DNA from: Amphibacillus cookii
GTDB lineage: Bacteria > Bacillota > Bacilli > Bacillales > Amphibacillaceae
Length of the DNA stretch: 64,000 bases
Assembly: GCF_016908375.1 (NCBI RefSeq)
Contig: NZ_JAFBDS010000011.1
Coordinates: forward strand, 62,001 to 126,000
Reading direction: 5' to 3'
Positions 1 through 8,063 of the stretch are shown one piece after another (position 1 is the first letter of the stretch; each line of letters starts with the position of its first letter). A program made the translations under genes and the position numbers. A model generated the notes under the pieces. The model ran no database searches. It saw only the letters and a program-made list of their open reading frames with translations, and was not told where the DNA came from.

Positions 1-33
1 GTTTTTTGGTATGTTTTTATTCTACCAAATAAA

Positions 34-80
34 TAACTGTGCAAGTAAGAAAGCGTACGCATTTCTTACTTGCACAGTTA
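34..80 (-). terminator. Long perfect hairpin, probable terminator of the small membrane protein gene
   Basis: Positions 34-52 and 62-80 are perfect 19-base inverted repeats around a 9-base loop. The hairpin lies just past the stop codon of the minus-strand gene at 100-471. On the minus strand it is followed by AT-rich sequence rather than a clean T run, so it could also be a processing or mRNA-stability element. A second weak 7-bp hairpin lies at 5-29. Confidence 0.55.
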
Positions 81-99
81 ATATTACACTCCCAAAGAA

Positions 100-471
100 C
101 TAGTTATTAAATTCAATCTTAACAATATCTGGTTCTCTTTTTTGTCTAGTTAAGATAACATTAGCTTCATAATCATTTTCCCATTCTACAGATATATTAT
201 CAGGTAGTTTAGTTTTCATAATAGATTTATTATCATAATTGATTCTAAGCGTGGGATCAGGAAAATCTTCTATCCTAACAATTTCAATTGTTTTTATATT
301 GTTTGGAGAATGACTAACCAATAACTGAGTTTCTTCTGAATATGAAAAATATAACCAAACCGGGACCGAAACAACCATAAGTACGAGAATGACTATCACC
401 CAAAAACAGCCAATCCCTGTTAAGAATTTAACCTTTTGCTCGTTTAGGTTATAATCGTCTTCTCCAACCAT
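100..471 (-). CDS. Small single-pass membrane protein of unknown function
   Basis: I do not recognise this protein. The start at 471 (123 aa) is preferred over the longer frame to 594 because a GGAGG motif at 482-486 sits 10 bases upstream of this ATG. After a short charged N-terminus (GEDDYNLNEQK) there is one strongly hydrophobic stretch at about residues 18-42 (LTGIGCFWVIVILVLM...), then a hydrophilic C-terminal domain of about 80 residues with alternating charged and hydrophobic residues, probably outside the membrane and beta-rich. It lies 124 bases downstream of the WYL regulator on the same strand, so the two may be cotranscribed. No functional motif is visible. Confidence 0.6.
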   Translation of the reverse strand: MVGEDDYNLNEQKVKFLTGIGCFWVIVILVLMVVSVPVWLYFSYSEETQLLVSHSPNNIKTIEIVRIEDFPDPTLRINYDNKSIMKTKLPDNISVEWENDYEANVILTRQKREPDIVKIEFNN

Positions 472-595
472 TTGATCTTCCCCTCCTCCATTAAGTTCGT
501 TTATCATAATATGGATATATGAAACTTGCTTGGATACTCCCGTTGAGAACGTTTGATATCCATCTTTTACTCTCCGAAGCCAACCTATGAACATT

Positions 596-1504
596 TTATT
601 TGTAAAGTTTCACTGCTTCCTCCATAAAATATAAATATTTATCAATAAAACCATTTGGCTTGATAATTTTAACTTTATTACCGAATCCGGCTAAAAACTG
701 GTAGGCAAATTGATTCTCAGGCAATTCAATTGTCGCAAGGTAACTTCTGGCAGTCACTTCTGTAACTGCTTTTTTTCCGTACCTCTCGATGAATTGATCT
801 CTTACAGCAATATCTAACAATAGCTGTACACTAACCAAATTTTGTTGATCAATGGTTTGTTTTTCTCCTTTAAATTCCTTATCAGACCTTGGGACAAAAA
901 AACCGTCTTTTTGGATATTTAATATCCTCATCAATTTAAACGTACGATAGTCTTCCCGTTCTAAGCTATAACCAAAAATATACCAATGCAACTCTCTTAA
1001 ATGTAACTTATAGGGTTCTACAACCCTGTATGTTTTGTTTCCGTTTTGATCCACGTACTCAAACTTTAATACCCAATTATTTTCAATTGCTTGATTGATA
1101 AGTAAAATGTCTTCTTTGATTTGACTTCTTCCCGGCCAATCATAAAATGTTAAATCAAGTTTTGGAGAAATATCTACGCTTGTCATTCCTTTAATTTTTT
1201 GAATAGTCGTTTGAATTTCCTGATTCATAATCAGTTGCTCAAAACCACCTAAAGCTACTAGTATATTTTCAATATCCTTGTGATTTAATAATCGTTTATC
1301 GAATTTATACTCTTCCATTAGCGCATATCCCCCTGCAGCACCATATTTCGCAAAAATAGGGATGTTTGCATAACTTAATGTTTCCATATCACGCTGAATC
1401 GTCCGTTTAGTTACATTAAAAAGCCGACTAAATTCTGATGCCGACACAACTTCCTTTTGTAACAAGATCATCACTATCGAGATAAGTCGCTCAATTTTTT
1501 TCAT
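596..1504 (-). CDS. HTH/WYL-domain transcriptional regulator (YafY family)
   Basis: This is a 302-aa cytoplasmic DNA-binding regulator. Residues 1-60 form a winged helix-turn-helix of the HTH_11/DeoR kind (RLFNVTKRTIQRDMETL is the recognition region). Residues about 135-215 form a WYL domain, with WYIFGYSLEREDYRTFKLMRI as the core, and a WCX-like C-terminal extension follows. WYL domains are ligand-sensing modules in many regulators. The ATG has a strong GGGAGGG site at 1509-1515. It is divergent from the PhnB-like gene at 1582, a common pairing for this family, so it probably controls that gene and itself through the palindrome in the shared 77-base region. The ligand is unknown. Confidence 0.88.
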   Translation of the reverse strand: MKKIERLISIVMILLQKEVVSASEFSRLFNVTKRTIQRDMETLSYANIPIFAKYGAAGGYALMEEYKFDKRLLNHKDIENILVALGGFEQLIMNQEIQTTIQKIKGMTSVDISPKLDLTFYDWPGRSQIKEDILLINQAIENNWVLKFEYVDQNGNKTYRVVEPYKLHLRELHWYIFGYSLEREDYRTFKLMRILNIQKDGFFVPRSDKEFKGEKQTIDQQNLVSVQLLLDIAVRDQFIERYGKKAVTEVTARSYLATIELPENQFAYQFLAGFGNKVKIIKPNGFIDKYLYFMEEAVKLYK

Positions 1505-1521
1505 ATTACCCTCCCATATAC

Positions 1522-1535
1522 GACATACATATGTC
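1522..1535. promoter_or_regulatory. Candidate operator palindrome between the WYL regulator and the VOC gene
   Basis: GACATA and TATGTC form a perfect 6+6 inverted repeat around a 2-base centre in the divergent intergenic region. It lies about 14 bases upstream of the TATAAT box at 1549-1554, close to the -35 region of the plus-strand gene. Its symmetry and location suit binding by the adjacent WYL regulator. The assignment is an inference. Confidence 0.4.
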
Positions 1536-1548
1536 TCTTATGTTCTAT

Positions 1549-1554
1549 TATAAT
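1549..1554 (+). promoter_or_regulatory. -10 box for the PhnB-like gene
   Basis: A perfect TATAAT lies 28 bases before the ATG at 1582. No good -35 hexamer is visible at the correct distance, which would fit an activator- or repressor-controlled promoter. The ribosome binding site AAAGGAGG is at 1565-1572. Confidence 0.45.
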
Positions 1555-1581
1555 TCAAGTATGAAAAGGAGGAAATAAATT

Positions 1582-2037
1582 ATGAAAGCAATAGCTTATC
1601 TACAATTTGATGGAAAGGCAGAAAAAGCGTTAAACTTTTATGAAAAGGCATTACAGGCAACAAGCGTAAAAAAGGTGAGATTTGGTGCTTTTGGTCAAGA
1701 TCCAAATGCTCCTTTAACGAAAGAAGAACAAAACATGATTATGGAATCTCGTATTGAGTTTTCAGAAAATATTTTAATGCTCTCTGATGTACTGCCTTCT
1801 ATACAAGCTGTGACAGGGGAAGTCAAACAGGGTAATAACGTCTTAATCAGTATTATTGATGCTGATCCAGAGATGAATAAACAAAGTTTTGAAAAGCTTT
1901 CAGAAGGTGGTACTGTGATCATGCCGTTATCTTCTACGCCATGGTCAGCAAGTTTTGGAATGTTAGTTGATAAATTTGGTGTAACGTGGAAATTTAATAG
2001 TGAGGCGAGTAAGTTTTTAGATGGTTTCGTAAATTAA
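1582..2037 (+). CDS. VOC-superfamily (PhnB/glyoxalase-like) protein
   Basis: This 151-aa protein begins MKAIAYLQFDGKAEKALNFY, the typical opening of PhnB-like members of the vicinal oxygen chelate fold: a beta strand followed by the first beta-alpha-beta-beta-beta module. The second module ends in TPWSASFGMLVDKFGVTWKFN, also typical of the group (W..FG...D.FG..W). Members of this family include metal-dependent lyases and isomerases, antibiotic-binding proteins and many of unknown function; the PhnB name does not imply phosphonate metabolism. Length is normal and the ribosome site is strong. It is monocistronic and divergent from a WYL regulator, which suggests induction by the small molecule that the regulator senses. 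The substrate is unknown. Confidence 0.85.
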   Translation: MKAIAYLQFDGKAEKALNFYEKALQATSVKKVRFGAFGQDPNAPLTKEEQNMIMESRIEFSENILMLSDVLPSIQAVTGEVKQGNNVLISIIDADPEMNKQSFEKLSEGGTVIMPLSSTPWSASFGMLVDKFGVTWKFNSEASKFLDGFVN

Positions 2038-2110
2038 ATATATATTTTTAGAATTGGGATCTCACCAACATTTTGACAGAACATCCACACCAAAGACAGT
2101 ATTTTCATAA

Positions 2111-2323
2111 CAGCTCCAGAAGTTTTTATATGTATGGGGGCTTTCAGGGCTTATCTTATTTCTATTATCGCATGAGCCTTTCAGGGATGTAAATGGAAAA
2201 AAAGCATCCTTATCTGGGCTACTAAACACAACGGTACAGCGTGTAGGTTTTTATCAGGGACAGTATTCTGTTGCTCTAAAGCATGCAAGGCTTAATCTAC
2301 TAAAACAATGCATGAATGACTGA
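2111..2323 (+). pseudogene. Start-less open fragment, possible gene relic
   Basis: From the stop at 2108-2110 to the stop at 2321-2323 there is a 70-codon open stretch with no ATG, GTG or TTG until its last codons. It translates to a plausible protein piece: a hydrophobic segment (LYVWGLSGLILFLLSHEPF) followed by a polar tail ending GFYQGQYSVALKHARLNLLKQ. I do not recognise the parent family. The lack of a start and the short length suggest the 3' end of a decayed gene. It could equally be chance. Confidence 0.25.
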
Positions 2324-2388
2324 AATATGCAGCTGTTGTTGTTCAACAAACGAGCGATTGTGCAATAAAGAAAACCACTTGTAACATT

Positions 2389-2418
2389 AAAAGTACAGAT
2401 TCAATTCTGTGCTTTTTT
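2389..2418 (+). terminator. Intrinsic terminator
   Basis: An 11-bp stem with one G-T pair (arms 2389-2399 and 2406-2416) is followed directly by a T run. It would stop plus-strand transcription coming from the VOC gene or the relic at 2111-2323. Confidence 0.6.
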
Positions 2419-2491
2419 GCTTAATATTAATACTGTCAATTCGTTATAATGCAGTCTTTTAATCCTGGTATATTCATAGTAAAATTCATAT

Positions 2492-2558
2492 ACACGCAAC
2501 CCCATTCTCTACTTGTTTCTCAACAATTCAAGTATATAAGAATGCATCGGTTGCGTGT
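2492..2558 (+). terminator. Long imperfect hairpin followed by T-rich sequence
   Basis: Perfect 10-base ends (2492-2501 with 2549-2558) enclose a second paired region (about 2503-2515 with 2529-2544), giving a hairpin of about 67 bases followed by T-rich sequence. It lies where the beta-lactamase-like relic loses homology, so it could also be the end of an inserted element. Confidence 0.4.
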
Positions 2559-2610
2559 GTTTTATTTTTCAGAATTTTACCTAAACCGCAACAAATATTA
2601 TAGAGCCAGA

Positions 2611-2879
2611 AAAGTAACCATTGTAAGTAGCATAAGCAGCAGCAAAACCAATATAACCCTTTCCTACAGATGCAATATGGAATTGAGTGTCTACTTGAAC
2701 ATCTCGGGCATGTTTAGCAGCGACTGTTTACCAAAATAAGACTCTGTTGCGATTTTGTCATTATGTATAATAACTAGAGCCCCACCACTTGAATCCAAAT
2801 TTTCAGCACTTTCTTTTACATGAGCATGTACATCTTCAAACAAGTTTGTGTCGTCATTTTTTAATAGCAAATTTTCCAC
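2611..2879 (-). pseudogene. Remnant of a class C beta-lactamase-family serine hydrolase
   Basis: The N-terminal frame (GTG start at 2879 with AAAGGAG at 2881-2887) gives 62 codons including VIIHNDKIATESYFGKQ, a typical opening of the class C beta-lactamase/penicillin-binding family. It stops at 2691-2693. In the next frame the protein clearly resumes as VDTQFHIASVGKGYIGFAA, which contains the catalytic SxxK motif (SVGK). A single-base loss near 2692 therefore explains the break. Homology ends at about 2611, before the SxN/YxN and KTG-type motifs. The gene is both frameshifted and truncated and cannot make an enzyme. The parent was a cytoplasmic or membrane-associated serine hydrolase; no signal peptide is visible in what remains. 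Confidence 0.75.
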
Positions 2880-2908
2880 TCTCCTTTGAAAATTAAAAAA
2901 TACCCAAG

Positions 2909-2938
2909 GATAAACTTATTACAGAAATAAATTTATCC
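2909..2938 (-). terminator. Probable terminator of the two-component operon
   Basis: GGATAAA and TTTATCC (2909-2915, 2932-2938) can pair, extending imperfectly inward. On the minus strand a T run follows about six bases later. It is about 100 bases beyond the kinase stop codon. The stem is AT-rich, so strength is uncertain. Confidence 0.35.
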
Positions 2939-3038
2939 CTCAGACTTACCGTATATCGATAAAGTTTATCATTATATTTATATAGATTAATTTAACTAAG
3001 AAACAGTAGCACTCTATAAGTTTTGAAACGTAATTACT

Positions 3039-4421
3039 TTATGACGAACCCTGATAACTTACCGTCACAAATGTCCCCTTGCCAACCTCACTCTCTAGCT
3101 TGACCTTTGCACCGTGTGCTTCGATAATGTCACGTGCTATAGCCATGCCTAACCCAGTGCCTTTACTATTTTTAGTGTTGGTCCCACGGTAATACCGATC
3201 GAACACTTGGTCAAGATCTCCCTGGATGCCTTTGCCATTGTCTTCAATCGTGAGGTCCTGCTCTCGGATGGTGACAATGACAGACACAGTGTCATCATTG
3301 TGAATGAGCGCATTGTATATGAAATTTAGAAGGGCCCGCTTCATCAGATGTCGGTCGATAGAAAGGATAAGGTCTGGCGCTTCACTAAAAAAGGATATGT
3401 CATCATCTCTAAATTGAGGGTCATTGAGTAAATCGATGAGCACCTCTTTCACAAACGTTTCCATGCGTGTTTCCTGTAAATGAAGCGGCATTTCTTGATT
3501 TCTTAAGCGCATTGTTAAGTTAAAATCATCAAGCAAATCCTTCATATAAATTGATTGTCTTTCAATGACGCTCGCATAGTCAAGACGTTCCTCGTGTGAT
3601 ACGGAATCGTCCCTTAATAATTCTGCATAGCCCCGAATCGAAGCGAGCGGTGTTTTTATATCATGAGAGACATTACTAATCCACTCATCGCGCATCTTTT
3701 CTAATTTCTGCCGTTCTTCTTCATGTTTTTTCAGTGTATTTGATACCTCATTTAAGTTAGAAAAGACCGGCTTATAGATGCCCACACTTGTTGGAGGGTG
3801 CGCTTGAAAATTCCGCTGCTTCAGTTGGGAAATACGTTCAATCATAGCATTAACAGGCTTCGTCAGCACTGAGCTGAACACGATACCAATCAGAATGGTA
3901 ATGATTAAATTAACGATAACAATCGCTAACAGTGCGTTCAATGCATAGGTGAAAATAGACAACACATCCCATGTGAAAACGAAGCGACGTTCATCCGAAT
4001 CGTAAATACCAACGATATAGCTAAAGTCTTTATATTCCCCAACAAAATAAGTATTAAATTCATCATCCATATACTTATACTTATGGACAATCTCCATCGG
4101 ACTATAATTGGAGGAAGCAGTGTCAGGAGCTAAATAAGAGGAGACAACATGACCATCACTATCAAGTATTTGCAGCCATGCCCCGTAGCTTTCTAACGCT
4201 TGTCTTCCATCCTCTGATATCACAGGTTCACCATTTTCCAGAGCCATATAGCTGCTAAAATCGCGTGTAAATGATTCTGCAGAATCACTTCCGACATCAT
4301 CTATATCGTTCGTGTGGTAATAGATAATGGTCCCGATAAGAATGAGTGTATTTACAATGAGGACAATCATCACGATCGTAAGAATGGAGATGAGATAACG
4401 TCCTGTAAGCTTCCATTTCAT
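3039..4421 (-). CDS. Sensor histidine kinase with a large extracytoplasmic domain
   Basis: The kinase is 460 aa from the ATG at 4421, chosen because AGGTG lies 6 bases upstream; a GTG at 4430 would add three residues. Order of domains: TM1 about residues 9-34, an external domain of about 120 residues, TM2 about 156-186, a HAMP linker, a HisKA domain with H-box HDIKTPLASIRGYAELL (His at about 253), then HATPase_c with N-box LNFIYNALIHND, G1 DNGKGI and G2 GTGLGMAIARDII. It should autophosphorylate and pass phosphate to the adjacent regulator, whose stop codon overlaps its start region. Kinases next to Bce/Yxd transporters normally lack an external domain; this one resembles VanS/PhoR-type sensors instead. 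The signal is unknown. Confidence 0.9.
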   Translation of the reverse strand: MKWKLTGRYLISILTIVMIVLIVNTLILIGTIIYYHTNDIDDVGSDSAESFTRDFSSYMALENGEPVISEDGRQALESYGAWLQILDSDGHVVSSYLAPDTASSNYSPMEIVHKYKYMDDEFNTYFVGEYKDFSYIVGIYDSDERRFVFTWDVLSIFTYALNALLAIVIVNLIITILIGIVFSSVLTKPVNAMIERISQLKQRNFQAHPPTSVGIYKPVFSNLNEVSNTLKKHEEERQKLEKMRDEWISNVSHDIKTPLASIRGYAELLRDDSVSHEERLDYASVIERQSIYMKDLLDDFNLTMRLRNQEMPLHLQETRMETFVKEVLIDLLNDPQFRDDDISFFSEAPDLILSIDRHLMKRALLNFIYNALIHNDDTVSVIVTIREQDLTIEDNGKGIQGDLDQVFDRYYRGTNTKNSKGTGLGMAIARDIIEAHGAKVKLESEVGKGTFVTVSYQGSS

Positions 4422-4430
4422 ATATGTCAC

Positions 4431-5141
4431 CTATTTCCCGTGGAATCTGTAGCCTAGACCTTTCACTGTTCTCAAAAATTCAGGATTGGATGGCGATTGC
4501 TCAATTTTTTCACGTAATCGTCTAATATGCACCATGAGTGTGTTATCCGCTCCGTAAAATTCTTCGCCCCACACTTGTTGAAACAGCGTTTCTTTACTGA
4601 GAATACGATTTGGATTTCTGAGAAAACATGCCATTAAGCCAACCTCTTTTGCTGTCAGCTCTAATGATATTCCATCCTTCATCACCTCTGTTTCTTCGGC
4701 ATTTATTGAGAAACTACCCACATTAATTGCGCTTTTAGGCTGGGACGAAGGTTCTGACGCTATCGTATAAAGACCAGCCCGTCTTAGCTGAGCTTTCACA
4801 CGATAAGCAACCTCCTTAGGGCTAAAGGGTTTAGTAATATAATCATCGCCGCCAATAGCCAGCCCTAATATTCTGTCAACTTCATCGGTTTTGGCAGAAA
4901 GAAAGAGGATAGGGATGCGAGACACCTCCCTGATTTTTTTGCATAAATCATAACCTTCTCCATCAGGCAGCATGACATCCAAGATCGCCAATTTAGGCGA
5001 GAAATCCTGGAATTTCTGCCATCCCTCCTGCACACTGCCCGCCGTTTCGATCATCGTAAAGCCCTCTTTATTTAGACTCGTCTTCATTAACTGACATAAG
5101 TCGTTTTCATCATCAACAATTAATATCCGAGGCTGTTCCAT
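4431..5141 (-). CDS. OmpR/PhoB-family response regulator
   Basis: This 236-aa regulator starts at MEQPRILIVDD (5141), where AAAGGA lies 8 bases upstream; a 7-residue longer frame is possible. The receiver domain (about residues 5-115) has the acidic pair in VDDEND, the phospho-acceptor Asp in LAILDVMLPDGEGYDLC and the conserved Lys in YITKPFSP. The C-terminal winged helix (about 140-235) contains LTAKEVGLMACFLRN and the recognition region NTLMVHIRRLREKI, ending in the usual VKGLGYRF. It is transcribed first, followed by the kinase. It most probably activates the divergent ABC transporter operon, as YxdJ and BceR do in Bacillus; direct repeats at 5213-5230 are a candidate binding site. Confidence 0.92.
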   Translation of the reverse strand: MEQPRILIVDDENDLCQLMKTSLNKEGFTMIETAGSVQEGWQKFQDFSPKLAILDVMLPDGEGYDLCKKIREVSRIPILFLSAKTDEVDRILGLAIGGDDYITKPFSPKEVAYRVKAQLRRAGLYTIASEPSSQPKSAINVGSFSINAEETEVMKDGISLELTAKEVGLMACFLRNPNRILSKETLFQQVWGEEFYGADNTLMVHIRRLREKIEQSPSNPEFLRTVKGLGYRFHGK

Positions 5142-5212
5142 GTGAATCATCCTTTCAAGCAAAGCACGTCGTTTTCTCTATAGTAACATCTTATTGCTAT
5201 AAGTGTAGCGAA

Positions 5213-5230
5213 TGTAAGGATTTTGTAAGG
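5213..5230 (+). promoter_or_regulatory. Candidate response-regulator box (direct repeats)
   Basis: TGTAAGG occurs twice, at 5213-5219 and 5224-5230, giving an 11-bp period, about one helical turn. Similar TTAAGG sequences follow at 5231-5236 and 5248-5253. OmpR-family regulators commonly bind such tandem repeats. A TATAGT that could serve as a -10 box lies at about 5262-5267. The site sits between the two divergent units. Confidence 0.4.
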
Positions 5231-5275
5231 TTAAGGTGGTTTTAGTTTAAGGATCATTGGCTATAGTAGAGATAG

Positions 5276-5430
5276 ATAAAGTGAAACTTCAATCAGTGGG
5301 GGTTTTTAGGTTTCTCCCAATGGTTGTTAGTTGAACCATTCGGGGTGCTAGCGTCCGTTACGCCCACTTTAACAACTTTAATTTTCTTGTTGTTTTGAAG
5401 TGGGAGTCTTACGGACGATTGCTCCGGGAT
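5276..5430 (+). repeat. Dispersed hairpin repeat, copy A (in the ABC operon leader)
   Basis: This shares with the other copies the opening resembling GAAACTTCAATCAGTG and the paired core TAGCGTCCGTTA ... CTTACGGACGATTGCT. In the second hairpin 5350-5358 pairs with 5411-5423, 5363-5369 with 5398-5404 and 5371-5375 with 5388-5392. The conserved CTGTTCTCTATTTT loop strand of the other copies is replaced here. The hairpin ends only a few bases before the ribosome binding site of the ABC ATPase gene. Confidence 0.8.
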
Positions 5431-5451
5431 AAAAGAAAGAGGTGCTTACAG

Positions 5452-6219
5452 ATGGAGTCATTATTAGTCGTTAACAATGTTGATAAAATTTATGGAAAAG
5501 GAGTGAACACATTAAAAGCGCTCGATAATATTTCCTTTACCATTGATCATGGAGAATTTGTCGGTGTGATGGGGCCATCCGGATCGGGCAAGTCGACTCT
5601 TTTAAATGTGCTGGCAACGATCGATGCGCCGTCAAGCGGTGAGATTTATATTGAGAATGATAATATTGCCCAAATAAAGGATGAACAACTCGCTGATTTT
5701 AGACGGAGCAATTTAGGGTTTATTTTTCAAGATTACAATCTCCTTGATTCACTAACGGCGAGAGAAAATATCGTGTTACCTCTGGCGATTGCAAAAAAAT
5801 CAGTCAGCGACATGACCGAAAAAGTAGATGAGATTGCCACCACCTTTGGCATACAGTCGTTATTAGAAAAGTATCCGTACCAGCTTTCTGGGGGTCAGAA
5901 GCAACGTACAGCTGCCAGTCGCGCGCTCATTGCCGATCCTAAAATGGTGTTCGCGGATGAGCCAACAGGAGCGCTTGATTCAAAATCAGCCACTGATCTG
6001 CTAGAAAAGCTAAGCAAATTAAATGAATTACATGAAACAACCATTATGATGGTCACTCACGATGCTTATGCTGCTAGCTTTTGCCGTCGCATATTGTTTA
6101 TTCAGGATGGTCAGCTATCTAAGGAACTCATAAGGGGTGTTCATACACGCAAACAATTTTTTCAATTGATTCTTGATGAACTAGCGGCCATAGGCGGTGA
6201 TGCTGATGACGTTATTTGA
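5452..6219 (+). CDS. ABC transporter ATP-binding protein, Bce/Yxd (peptide antibiotic) type
   Basis: This 255-aa protein is the ATPase subunit of a MacB/BceA-like ABC transporter. The start at MESLLVVNNVDK (5452) is preferred: GAGGTG lies 8 bases upstream, and the 19 codons before it fall within a repeat hairpin. Walker A is GPSGSGKSTLLN (about residues 41-49), the signature is LSGGQKQR, and Walker B is MVFADEPTGALD followed by the H-loop MVTHDAYAA. The reading frame overlaps the permease start by 14 bases, implying translational coupling. In Bacillus, YxdL and BceA partner a single large permease to give resistance to antimicrobial peptides; that role is inferred here from family and neighbourhood. 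Confidence 0.92.
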   Translation: MESLLVVNNVDKIYGKGVNTLKALDNISFTIDHGEFVGVMGPSGSGKSTLLNVLATIDAPSSGEIYIENDNIAQIKDEQLADFRRSNLGFIFQDYNLLDSLTARENIVLPLAIAKKSVSDMTEKVDEIATTFGIQSLLEKYPYQLSGGQKQRTAASRALIADPKMVFADEPTGALDSKSATDLLEKLSKLNELHETTIMMVTHDAYAASFCRRILFIQDGQLSKELIRGVHTRKQFFQLILDELAAIGGDADDVI

Positions 6220-8050
6220 TATTGCTTTAAAAAATATTCGTCGTAATCTTAAAAGCTATGGTCTCTATATTGCCTCAACGATCTTTTCGATCATCATTTA
6301 CTTTACGTTTGTCACCTTAAGATATAGTGACAATATTAGAGAATTGGAGGGGAGCTCCCGTCAAGTGAGCGGTATTATGAGTGGTTCTGCTTTTGTATTA
6401 ATGATTTTCGTCGCCATATTTATTGCGTATTCGAATGTGTTTTTTATGAAGAAGCGTAAAAAAGAAGTTGCCTTATACTCCCTCTTAGGTGTGCGTAAAC
6501 GTTCAATCGGCAGGATGCTCTTCTTTGAAAATATGGTCATTGGGCTATTCTCCCTGCTCGTGGGAATTGGCTTAGGATTTCTGATATCACAGCTGCTTTT
6601 GGCGCTATTAATGAATCTCATGGGTCTCAATATGACGTTAGATTTTGCCTTTTCATTAAGTGCTGTCATGAATACCGCTATCGTTTTCCTAATTATTTTT
6701 CTCGTCACCTCATTGCAAGGGTACCGAGTCATTTATCGTTTTAAATTAATTGATCTTTTTCACGCCGAAAAAAAAGCGGAGATGCTCCCAAAGGCTCGTG
6801 TCGTGTCGACGATTCTTGGGCTACTTGCCCTTGGAGGCGGGTATTGGCTCGCACTTGAAGATATCACTACGTCGCAGGCCTGGCGCATTCTAGGTTTAGC
6901 AATACCGCTTGTGATAATTGGCTTAACGATTTTAGGATCATACTTGATTTTTCGTAGTGTGTTGGTTTCATTCCTCCATTTCTTTAAAAAACGAAAATCG
7001 TTGGCGTGGAAGGGCCTTAACCTTATGACTGTTTCTCAGCTGCTTTATCGCATACGTGCCAATGCACGTACGTTAACGATCATTGCGACATTAAGCGCCA
7101 CAACAATCACGGCTGGCGGTGCCGTGTTTGGGATATATTACAACGCTGACAGAGACGTGCAAGCATACACTCCGTTTACATTTATGTGGAAGGGAGAAGC
7201 GCAAGAGATAGATTCTTCGGACGTCACTTTTGAAGCCTCCATTCAAACGAAAGAGACAAGAGTGACTCAGGATGACATTGAAATGGCTTATACGCTGTTA
7301 GACTATACAACGTTTACAACACTGGCGGAGCAGCTTGGATGGGAGACGATTGAGGAGCCGGCGGAGGATGAGCTTTTACTCGTTAATGCTATATATGATG
7401 AGCGCTGGTCTCCTCGAGTAGATGATGTGGCGTTGAATGGAAACAGTTTTAGCGTTTCTGAGCATGTCACGGAGGCGATCTTGAACGTGAGTTTAGTCGG
7501 TCCAAATGTGTTAGTTCTCGCTGATCAGCAATATGACAGTATTGACGCTGAAGAAGAGGTGTATCAAGTGGTTGACATGGAGAATTACAGAGACCACTTG
7601 GAGTTGTCGCAAGCATTGTCGGCTGAAACAGAGAATTTCACTAGTGCTACGGAAGACTATCATTATGCGATTGAAACCTCTGGGGCACTGTTGTTTGTTG
7701 GAAGCTTCTTAGGACTCGTGTTCTTAGTTGCAACGGGAAGTGTCATTTATTTCAAGATAATGATAGAGGCAGAAGAGGATAAAGGCACATACAGCATACT
7801 TCATAATATAGGCATTCCTAAGAAAGAAATGAAACGCAGTATTCACTATCAAGTAGGGCTCATCTTTATGGCGCCGCTGCTATTAGGGCTTTTGCATGGT
7901 GCGATCGCGCTATTCGCTTTTTCAAATATGCTGCAATTGAATTTATGGATACCTGTATTGCTGTGGATGATGGCTTATACGTGTATCTACATTATTTATT
8001 ATTTTGTAACCGTGAGAAGTTTTAAACACACAGTACTTCACAAATTATAA
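6206..8050 (+). CDS. FtsX-family ABC permease, Bce/Yxd type
   Basis: The permease is 614 aa from the ATG at 6206 (MTLFDIALKNIRRN, the classical start of BceB-like permeases); upstream in-frame ATGs at 6197 and 6200 are less well spaced from GGCGGTG. The architecture is the Bce one: TM segments in the first 310 residues including FtsX domain 1, a large external region of about 180 residues (311-490) between predicted TM7 and TM8, then three more TM segments. Such permeases detect peptide antibiotics at the membrane, and signal flux to a partner kinase while freeing lipid II-cycle targets. It overlaps the ATPase gene and is followed 13 bases later by the YxeA-like gene. Confidence 0.92.
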   Translation: MTLFDIALKNIRRNLKSYGLYIASTIFSIIIYFTFVTLRYSDNIRELEGSSRQVSGIMSGSAFVLMIFVAIFIAYSNVFFMKKRKKEVALYSLLGVRKRSIGRMLFFENMVIGLFSLLVGIGLGFLISQLLLALLMNLMGLNMTLDFAFSLSAVMNTAIVFLIIFLVTSLQGYRVIYRFKLIDLFHAEKKAEMLPKARVVSTILGLLALGGGYWLALEDITTSQAWRILGLAIPLVIIGLTILGSYLIFRSVLVSFLHFFKKRKSLAWKGLNLMTVSQLLYRIRANARTLTIIATLSATTITAGGAVFGIYYNADRDVQAYTPFTFMWKGEAQEIDSSDVTFEASIQTKETRVTQDDIEMAYTLLDYTTFTTLAEQLGWETIEEPAEDELLLVNAIYDERWSPRVDDVALNGNSFSVSEHVTEAILNVSLVGPNVLVLADQQYDSIDAEEEVYQVVDMENYRDHLELSQALSAETENFTSATEDYHYAIETSGALLFVGSFLGLVFLVATGSVIYFKIMIEAEEDKGTYSILHNIGIPKKEMKRSIHYQVGLIFMAPLLLGLLHGAIALFAFSNMLQLNLWIPVLLWMMAYTCIYIIYYFVTVRSFKHTVLHKL

Positions 8051-8063
8051 GGAGCTGAGACAA

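Noticed and set aside
2449-2739. 96-codon plus-strand frame
   Set aside because: It overlaps the beta-lactamase-like relic on the opposite strand and the 67-base hairpin, and its sequence has no protein character.
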